NCBI GenBank assembly: GCA_018296165.2
Contig: JACKQL020000022.1
Location: forward strand, 186,001 to 250,000
Reading direction: 5' to 3'
DNA: 64,000 nt
Origin: Termitomyces sp. T153
Taxonomy: Eukaryota; Basidiomycota; Agaricomycetes; Agaricales; Lyophyllaceae
Shown: positions 56,384 to 64,000 of the stretch, in pieces
Layout of the letters: each line of letters opens with the position of its first letter
How positions within the stretch are numbered: the stretch's first letter is position 1
Notes under the pieces: generated by a model
Databases searched by the model: none
What the model saw: only the letters and a program-made list of their open reading frames with translations
What the model was told of the DNA's origin: nothing
Position numbers and translations under genes: made by a program

Positions 56384-56452
56384 CCTCCCCTGCACCATGA
56401 GATTACTGCCCTCAGTCACTTCATCATCCTTGGTAGGCCAGGTTTTGTCCAC

Positions 56453-57059
56453 TGATAAGACCCACTTGTCACTGAGCACCATTTTTGGCATTTTGGACTG
56501 GACAGCAGCTGACTATTTTGACATGGCACAAGTCATGACACTCAGCATGTGAGGCCTAGCCTCAAGTTCTGAATTGATGTAGCCTTTGCACAGGATTTTA
56601 GCAACCACAAGACTTATCAATCACAAGCAATATCATGTGGAGTCTGGACTGTAAGTCTAGAATGGCAACAACACAGCCTCTCACTAAAAATGGACATATT
56701 GACAGTCATGTGATTTCTTACTTATCATTTTCTTGTTGAGCTTACAAACATACTTGAATGGCATTTACACTTCAGGTATTGACATTGGACTTGCTCTTTT
56801 CTTGAGATTTATTGCCCTTTATGCATCAATGCATCACATCAACTTCACTTGTATTTTCCACTTGGTTACAGATTGACACCTCATATGTATCATAAACACT
56901 TTGGCAGATGCCATGAAGATGCCATCATCACTAGCAGCAACTATTAGTTACTTTCCCATATTATACTTATAAACAGGATAAATACTGTACATAGTACAAT
57001 CATCAGGGACACAGCAGAACCACTGTACAATCATTGAACTACTATTGAACAGAGCACAG

Positions 57060-57147
<88 letters not shown>

Positions 57148-57300
57148 AAGCTTACCAGCTTGAGATTTCACTTTGCTGTCTCTATCTCTCCCTTGCTCAC
57201 TATCAACAATGACTTAGTGGCAAGTTTTGCTGACCTCAACTTTGACTTTGTGTGGTACCAACTGCAGGTGCCCTTAGCATTATTTTTACAACTTAGCAAT
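56453..57300 (+). repeat. Repeat F, copy 1
   Basis: Starts at TGATAAGACCCA and includes GATAAATACTG (about 56976) and TGTGGTACCAA (57251). It matches copy 2 at 58077-58820 over most of its length at roughly 75%. The TATA-like box and the TGGTACCA following it suggest an LTR plus primer-site region, but the family is unknown. Confidence 0.5.
57061..57147 (+). repeat. (CT)n microsatellite in repeat F copy 1
   Basis: About 87 bp of nearly pure CT. Copy 2 of F has no such run, so it expanded after the copies separated. Confidence 0.95.
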
Positions 57301-57747
57301 GCTAGTGACTATGGCTAGCAACTAGTTTGCATTTGTCTCACTTTCTGTCTTTTGTTGTTACTTCCCCTTTCTCCTTTCTCTACCCAACTCCTCTCATACT
57401 GCTTAGTTTGCTTTTTCTCAGCAACACTTTCATCTCCATTTGTTTTCCCTTTCTCTCACTAGTGACTCTCTTCACTTCACACTCCACCCACATCCTGTTC
57501 ACTCTAGTTCTCTGGGACAGTTACTGACTCACCCTCATCTATTAACTTCCTACTGCCAGCTACCCTATCTAGTGACTAGTGTTAGGCCCTCTTTGTAGGT
57601 TTCCTGCACAGCATTAGGCAGCATAGGAGTGCATCACTGCTCCTGCTTTTCCTTTGATCTGAAAATTATTTTTCTTCTTATACAAAAGAAAGAAAAAAAA
57701 ATTCTCATTTCTTGCTCTCCTACTCAATCACTCCCACCACAACATGC

Positions 57748-58000
57748 TATAAAAGACCCTGATGTTCCATCCTTCCTTCTCAACCAAATGTCCCCAAAAG
57801 CCATCCCAACTGCTCCTTGCAAGATGCCCCCCACTAAGGTTGGCCATCCCCAGGTGATCATGACTTCACCTTGCTCAGCTCTTGCTTCTTGCTGTACACC
57901 CTTGCCCCCTGACTTTTATGGCATGCTCCAGCATGCTGTTAGATGGGATGTGAACCAGATCATTCTCACCATTCTCCAGTGTCCTGTCATGACCCACTTC
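57748..58000 (+). pseudogene. Relic of the antisense gene in D (promoter and first exon)
   Basis: TATAAAAG (57748-57755) lies 40 nt before an ATG at 57788. The frame reads MSPKAIPTAPCKMPP and, later, WDVNQIILTILQCPV, corresponding to IPTAPCKNP and DTQQVILAVLQLPLF of C's antisense gene. It ends where the second F copy begins, so all later exons are gone. Confidence 0.65.
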
Positions 58001-58076
58001 CTGGGACCCCAAATATCATTTCCAACCTGCTTGCTTCCCCAGAGTTCACTCCCAACTCCCCCTTTGACTTTCCTGA

Positions 58077-58820
58077 TGATAAGACCCAGTTATCACTGAG
58101 CACCATTTTTGGCATTTCAGACTTAGCAGCAGCTGACAACTTTAATTTGGCACAAGTCACAACACTCAGCAAGCGAGGCCTAACCTGGAGTATGGACCAA
58201 CTTAGCCTTTGCATGGGACTTTAGCAACCACAAGACTTACCAATCACAAGGAATATCATGTGGAGTCTGGACTTTGGGTCTAGAACAGTAAGGCCAAGAC
58301 CTTCCTTAGCAATGATTATTAGCAACCCTAGTGACTCCTTGGTGACAAAAGAGCTTTCTTCCCCCATATATTAACATATTGCCAGACACAAACCTTTTAC
58401 TTACCATTTCTCTTGTTGATCTTACCAACATATTTGAATGCTGTCTATACTTCAGAGACTTTGCTTATAGTTTTTCACTTAGTTATAGATTGATGCCTTG
58501 TATGAACCATAAAAAACTTGGCAGACACTATTGCTAGTGGGAATTATTTGCTTACTTTCCCATACTATACTTTTGAACAGTATAAATACTGCCTGTAAAT
58601 AGCCACTACATCATTGAATTTCATTGGACTTACTCCCCTCAAATCAAACCCATCCATATCTAAGCCTACCAGCTTGAGATTTCAATTTCACCTCTATTGT
58701 TTGCTCTATTTCTTCACTCTTTGTTGACAATGACTTAGCAACAAGTCTTGCCAACTTCAACTCTGACTTAGTGTGGTACCAATGGTGGGTGCTCTTTGTC
58801 TTATCTCAACTTAGTGACAT
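58077..58820 (+). repeat. Repeat F, copy 2
   Basis: Starts TGATAAGACCCA, has a TATA-like AGTATAAATACTG (about 58577) and TGTGGTACCAA (58772). It is directly fused at 58821 to RNase H sequence of D. The junction marks one end of the large deletion in D. Confidence 0.55.
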
Positions 58821-60489
58821 TTCCTGGAATATTCCAAAGCTTACTGCCATCCAAGAAGTGTCAACTGATAGGGCCACAGCCCCTCCTGACTTATAGTGAA
58901 GTGGTTTTAGAGGTGCACTTTCAGCTAGCAACTTCTTCAACTGGGCCATTGCTGACTGCTGTTCCTCACCCAAAACAAATGATGTCTGGTTTTGAGTCAA
59001 TTTGTTGATAGGTGCAGCCACTTTAGCATAGTCTTTAATGAACATCCTAAAGGTACCACAAGTACCTAGGAAAGCTCTGACATTTGACTTGTCCTGTCAA
59101 TCACCCCACCCCATAACAATGGCCAACTGCTTGGTCTCAGGTTTCTGTTTCTCATAGGAACACCTGTGTCCAACCACTACAATCTCATCTGCACAGACTA
59201 CTGACTTTTTCCCAGAGAAAGTTCCTCCAGCATATTTGATTCTTTGTAACACTCTGTCTACATTTTGCAGATGTTCCCATACAAATCTCCTGATGCCTGG
59301 ATTTTCTGGGATAACCTCATAGCCTCCATCTGGTAATTCATACCTGTGAGGTGGACCTCTGATTGGCACATCATCAATATATGGCCAAGTTATATGAGGT
59401 ATCTCATCTTTTAAGATGAATGTAATGTCATCATGAAAGATTGGTACTGAATTTGTCCAGCCCATTGGCAGGGTTACCAACTTTAGAGCACCAAAGGGTG
59501 TCTGAAAGGTGGTATAGTCCCTAGACCTCACATCCAACACTCTCTCATCATATCCTACATATAAGTAAAAGATCCCTCTACAAGCACTGCCAGCAAAATG
59601 ACTAGCTAACTCTTCAGTTGCTGGTGGCAACCCAGAATGTGCTATGGTCACTTTGTTTAAAGGTTCCAAGCTGTGAACTATCCTCAAACTTTCACCATCC
59701 TTCTTCAACACTGTGAACTACTGGGATCTGTATGAAGAGTTGGATTGCTCATACACTCCTGCCTCAATTTTCTGCTTTATCATCTGGCAGATTTCGTCTC
59801 TGAGTCCTGGAGCAATGGGAATGTTCTTCAATACCCAGGGGGTGTGAGGAATGACTGCCATTACTACAGGAGGGAAGAATTCCTCCTTGAGCCTTCCTCT
59901 TTGAGAATCATCCCATGCAAAAGCCTCATTCTGCAGCATCATTAGATGATGTACTGCCTTCATCTCCCCTGGCCATAGGAAACCATCACCATGTGCTTGG
60001 TCAATGATCTCCTTGCACTCAGCAGTGTACCTCCCTGTGGGTTTGAAATCAGGTGGGTTTGGGTCCAACTGTGGCATGTCTGCTAGTGGATCTCCAGTGA
60101 TACACCTTTCAATTCTAAACTCCTCAGGAGAAGTTCCTAGTACAGGTTTCACCTTTCTAGCAACAGGTTTGTCATTCTTAGAAAATACTTGTGCAGTTTC
60201 CCCCACATCTGCTTCTAACTCTTAGGCTTTCCTGCTGTACTAAGATCTCTTTTAACTTCTCTGGTATCTGACACAGCTGCCCATTTAGATAGGCTGACAA
60301 TGTCTTCTCATCTCTTCCTCCAATATCTCCCTCCACAGCAAAGGCCTGCAGATACACATCTCCAAACCCCTGGTTCTTGGATCCACTAGCACTTATAGTG
60401 TATCCAGTCACCACTACTTCACCATTCTCCTTTTCTCCAATCATCACTGCCACCTCTCCCTGATCAGTGACCAGATCATTGAGATTCAA
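58821..60489 (-). pseudogene. RT and partial RNase H of D
   Basis: Matches C's RT from the linker (ILNLNDLVTDQGE) through YIDDVPIRG to the RNase H strand DTSWMAVSFGIFQE. It stops there at the F junction. TGG after NSSYRSQ in C is a TGA-type stop here, and a frameshift lies near 60230. Where C has a stop at 6977, D still has Trp, so the two copies decayed independently. Confidence 0.9.
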
Positions 60490-61494
60490 AATTTTGGATC
60501 ACTATCTCCTCTAACACCTGCCTTTGGCACCTTCCCTCTTTGAAGTGTGGGCAGGGCTGTCTGGCAACCAGTATTAGGATCTCTGATAGTCATTATGGCA
60601 CTGCCATCTTGAAGATTTGTATGTTGCTTTCTGTCAGTGTGTCAAAAGGATGACCCAACAAGACAGTATAAGCTGGCTTGACAAAGATATGCACTCTTCA
60701 GCAAAAGTAAATGGCACATTTGTGGCTAAATCAACTGATGTATTCACTTGACTGTTGGCACTCTCCATCCTTAAGCATATGTCTGGATCCCAAGTCAATC
60801 CTAAACAAAGTGCCCCATCTAGTGCCATACAGACTGTCTGAGAACCACTATCTAGAATTGTCTCTACTTGTCCCCTCTGATTGACAATGGGGTTCAAGGA
60901 TCTCAATACTTGCAAATCTCTAGCCACATACACCACTACTGGCTTTTCTCCTGGACGGATATTTTCCAAGTAAGTGGCTACACAATCCTAATGCACTACT
61001 GCACCAGTAGACAAATCATCCTGTGTCCCACCTGCAATGGAATAGGTTGCCATGGGTAGGTCATTGACATCTACTTTGTCAGGTGGTTTCTTCTTCCTCA
61101 CAGTCTGTTGTTGAACTGCTACCCTTGGGATATTGGGATCCCTAGACTGAGTTCCTGATTTGAGAGTCAATTTTTGTATCATTGCTTCTCTTAATCCAGG
61201 AGCCACATCTAACAGTTCTCCAGTACTGAAAGGTACAGTAGCCTCCCAGAGCTTATCAATGGTCCTATCCCACTCCTTCCTCCTTGTTCCTGTTAAGGAA
61301 CTCTTAACAGTGTCCTGCACTAGCAAGTCTGGTCCCTCATTGAGAGCTGGAACCTTCTCAAAAGGTAGGTCCAGTTTTGGTGCAACTCTGGGTGGAATCA
61401 CCAGAGTTAGCTTTTCTTTCCAGGGTTTTTCAGGGGTTCTCTCTGGCAATGAGGATACTCCTGGTTGAGATGCCTCTTTCCTAATTGCCTTCAT
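60490..61494 (-). pseudogene. Protease region of D
   Basis: The frame from MKAIRKEASQPG runs unbroken across the CCTAG site (61141-61145) where A inserted in C. A stop replaces Gln at about 60990. The retropepsin DSGSQTVCM motif is kept, but about 25 bases are missing after FTFAEE, shifting the frame before the LLGCPF-type motif. Confidence 0.88.
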
Positions 61495-61502
61495 TGAGTT
61501 AT

Positions 61503-62974
61503 TTAAAAATCCTTAGAGGAAGATTTCTGTCCCTCAGGACTAGCTGTATTTCTTGTGTTGACCAACACACTGAGCATCTCAGCCATTTTGTTGAAACCTT
61601 TCTCCAAGTCCCCCAAGTGGTCTGACTCCTTATATTGAATGTGCTCCAGCATGTCATCCCTTGTGTCTCTAGCAGAGTTTACATAAGTAGAGTAAGTGAC
61701 TGTCTCTGGAGGGTCATCTTCTGGCCATCCAAAATACATGCTCACTTGCTTTCATGTACTTGCACTAGTCTGGCATGAGGAGATATACCAGCAGGATCCC
61801 TAGGTAAAGGAGCACCATTAGGTAGTCTGGCTCTCCCTTCCAACATGATGATCCATCCTTTTTGTACATCTCCCTTGATAACTTCACACTCTGAGATTCT
61901 ATGTCCAGTTTGCCAACAATAGAAGCAAGTAACACCACTTCTCCCAGAAGTTGGAAATGTAGGAGGCCCTTCTGCCCTTATACTCTGGCTTCCTTTGGTA
62001 TTCAAGAAGGTATTGCACATGTCCAACTGACCAGCTTGCAAGGCTTGCATGATACTCTGGATGATCCCCATTTGTTTCCCAATGGTAACCACAGCATCTT
62101 GGAGATGAGCCATTTTCTCCTCCACTTCCTCCTCTTTCATGTTCCTCCTACTAGTTTCCATTTTCTCCACCTTCTCCTCTCTAGGGCTCCTTACAGTAGC
62201 ACCATCTATCAAGGTCCCCACTACTGTCAGCACTTCTGATAGGTCATACTTGTTGTCCTTGTGCCTATTTCTAGCAGGGTCTTTGTAGTGGCCATATCTA
62301 CTGATCAACCTTTCCTCAATCACATCTCCAAAAGCTGGTGTAAAGCATCCCAGCAATTTGTCTACCAGAGACCCATTCCCAGTGACATTAGCCAACTTCT
62401 TAGCCTCAGCTCTAAATTCCCTTATCAGACAATGGATCTCTGTAGTGTCATTCCTACTAAGTCTGGCATGTTCTCTGCAGATTCTGTCCAGGTTTGCAAC
62501 ACTACCTGTGTCATCAACTGCTTCTGGATAAGACTCCTTGATCTCTTTTTCAAAAGCAGACCAAGTATAGCCATCTCCAAAGGAATCAAAGCCCAGCCAT
62601 TCTTGTTCAGTCTGAGCATCCACATACTCCAAGATTCTCTTTTTCCTTTCCTTATCTCCTTGGATCCCAGCATGCTCAAACAGAGAGATCATCCTTTATA
62701 AAAAGCAACAAACCTCAGAGGGCTCAGTGTGCTTAAACTTAGGTGCATCCCTGCTGTCAGGCAGTGGTAGTTTATATCTGATATTTTGCTCCATGATTGA
62801 GGTAGTAGAAACTGGTTGAGTAGTAGGGCACAGTTCTTTTGGTGAACTTGAAAATACTTTCTCAGTCCAAAGCTTTCTTCTTCTGAGTAAGGTTTCAGGG
62901 TCAGGCAAAAAGAACTTTGAACCACTGCTATTGGTCCTAGTTTTTCTTTTCCTTAATGTAACAGAGTTCTTCAC
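61503..62974 (-). pseudogene. Gag of D
   Basis: Homologous to C's intact gag over its whole length, with the CFYCWQTGHRISEC knuckle kept. Frameshifts near 61745 and a stop at about 62695 break it into three pieces. The end KSSSKDF and the following bases are identical to C. Confidence 0.9.
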
Positions 62975-63092
62975 CTTAGTTGTAATAACTTCAGGTGTTT
63001 TGGGCCAAGACCCAGGTGGTGCAAAACTAATGTTTCACAAGGGTTGGACTTCCTCATGGAAATCCAAAAAGTGAGTTTTGTGCAACAAAAGC

Positions 63093-63110
63093 CCCTTACA
63101 GTGGACTCCA
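63093..63110 (-). promoter_or_regulatory. tRNA-type primer-binding site of D
   Basis: TGGAGTCCACTGTAAGGG on the minus strand, two bases after the LTR. It differs from C's site by transitions only. Confidence 0.6.
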
Positions 63111-63112
63111 GA

Positions 63113-63999
63113 TGATGTGAAATGTAGGTTTGATGCTGTCAATGATTAGATCAACAGATCAAAACTTTCTTTTCACAGTTGTTTGGAGGCTCAGTTACAT
63201 GCAACTTCACATAGAACAGCAGTAATATATTATACATTTTGAATATGATTTTATTTGCAAGGTTGAGGCTGTTCTCACACTATTGAATGGGTTCAAAAAA
63301 TATTATTTACAACTAAAAACCTGAAACAACTATTCACTTGTAAGCCTAAGCAACCCACTCCCTGGGGATGGCTGAGCCATGGCAAGTAATTGCTTGCCCA
63401 TCCTCCCCAAAATACTATCCATTTTGTACCTCATTTTTCATGCACAGACCATTGTGCTCCATGTGGTATCAGCCATGATAGACTAGTCTCCACATCATCT
63501 TTTCTATGCCATTCTGTTTACCTGTAGCTTTTACAGTTTTGCCTTTTTCCTTCCTCATTCTGTCCTTTCTTGTGTACTAGCAGGTGTGGTTATTCTCAGG
63601 ACTTAATAGCATGTTGGGAGTCTTAACTCAATGTGTTGCATTAGGTGTTTAACCAGTGGAAGGTTTGGCAGTTTGTGCAGAGTTTTGTTGGCCTTGATGG
63701 CTGACCTCAGATTATGATCTGGGATTGCCATCTTGGCCTAAGCACTGCCATGGACTTGGCTTTTGTCAGCATTTGATCTCTTTTGATCACTGTAAGTCTG
63801 ACATGCCTGCTTTGGTTCAGCCATCTTTCTAGTGTTATGTGGGTGGTAAGTACTTGTTTCATTTCTTAAAAGGTATGTCTTTCACATCTACAGTTTTTGA
63901 TGTTCAGCTTATAGTTTTTGGCTGTTTGGGTATAGGAAAGCATTCTTTTCAGTTGTTTTAGTACTTTTGCCAGTCCTCAGTTTTGAGGCCAGTGTATCA
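63113..63999 (-). repeat. 5' LTR of D
   Basis: 887 bp, TGATGTGAAATG to GTGTATCA, ending one base before the window edge. It pairs with 55504-56383. Confidence 0.92.
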
Positions 64000-64000
64000 G

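Larger units (their letters stand above)
55504..63999 (-). mobile_element. Gypsy element D, deleted copy of the C family
   Basis: A minus-strand element with both LTRs, so its full extent is in the window. It holds gag, protease, RT and the first part of RNase H, at about 90% or higher identity to C. Integrase and the rest of RNase H (about 2.2 kb in C) are missing. Between RT and the 3' LTR lie two copies of repeat F and a relic of the antisense gene. Left flank is TGTCC; only one base (G) is visible on the right, so the target duplication cannot be confirmed, though a 4 bp GTCC would fit. Confidence 0.88.

Noticed and set aside
56453..58820. The two F copies as the LTR pair of one element with 57300-58076 as its interior
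   Set aside because: The interior contains the first exon of the C/D antisense gene, so it belongs to D and not to F, and the copies are about 25% different with no shared target duplication.
1..64000. CRISPR arrays, operons, ribosome binding sites, rRNA or tRNA genes
   Set aside because: None seen. The introns, TATA spacing and gene families show a eukaryotic nuclear genome, and no cloverleaf or rRNA sequence was recognised.

Overview
The window looks like repeat-rich DNA of a mushroom-forming basidiomycete (Agaricomycetes). The evidence is short GT-AG introns of about 50-60 nt, an F-box/LRR-type gene, an alpha-kinase gene, a DUF6533-type membrane protein gene, and LTR retrotransposons of the chromovirus and 'YIDDVPIRGP' Gypsy types that are common in that group. 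I know these families from memory; nothing was searched.

Positions 1-29,160 are one stack of nested retrotransposons. A minus-strand Gypsy element (C) begins with an LTR at 1189-2076 and continues through pol to 8309. It resumes at 26,868 with the rest of pol, then gag, the primer-binding site and a truncated 5' LTR. Into its CCTAG target sits element A (8310-26,867), flanked by CCTAG on both sides. Into A's left LTR sits element B (9215-21,042), flanked by AAACC. Into B sits a solo LTR (G, 18,406-19,437), flanked by CCGC. The order of insertion is therefore C, then A, then B, then G. B is a chromovirus: gag with a zinc knuckle, two tandem aspartic protease domains, RT, RNase H, integrase and chromodomain. 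It is inactivated by TGA stops and a mutated integrase. A is a deleted relative of B. A gag fragment of a further family (E) occupies the extreme left end.

Both retrotransposon lineages carry an unusual extra gene between integrase and the 3' LTR, on the opposite strand to gag-pol, with spliceosomal introns and its own TATA-like box about 40 nt before the ATG. In B and A it encodes a basic, coiled-coil-rich protein. In C, and as a relic in D, it encodes an unrelated protein. In A, B and a solo LTR the sequence right after the LTR, or its partner at the predicted RNA start, indicates Tf1-like self-priming.

Positions 29,239-50,684 hold most host genes: an F-box gene (minus), a stretch of AT-rich, CpG-poor DNA with a solo LTR at 34,747-35,789 and a decayed integrase-like gene near 39 kb, an alpha-kinase gene (minus, 40.3-42.5 kb), an intact nine-exon ARO8/kynurenine-type aminotransferase (43,230-44,999), an intact five-exon zinc-type alcohol dehydrogenase/enoyl reductase (45,579-46,835) and a DUF6533-type membrane protein gene (about 49.0-50.7 kb).

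Positions 50.7-55.5 kb are CpG-poor relic DNA with LINE-like RNase H and zinc-finger fragments. Positions 55,504-63,999 are a second copy of the C family (D), complete from LTR to LTR but with integrase and most of RNase H deleted and replaced by two copies of an unclassified repeat (F). D retains the empty CCTAG site that shows where A landed in C.
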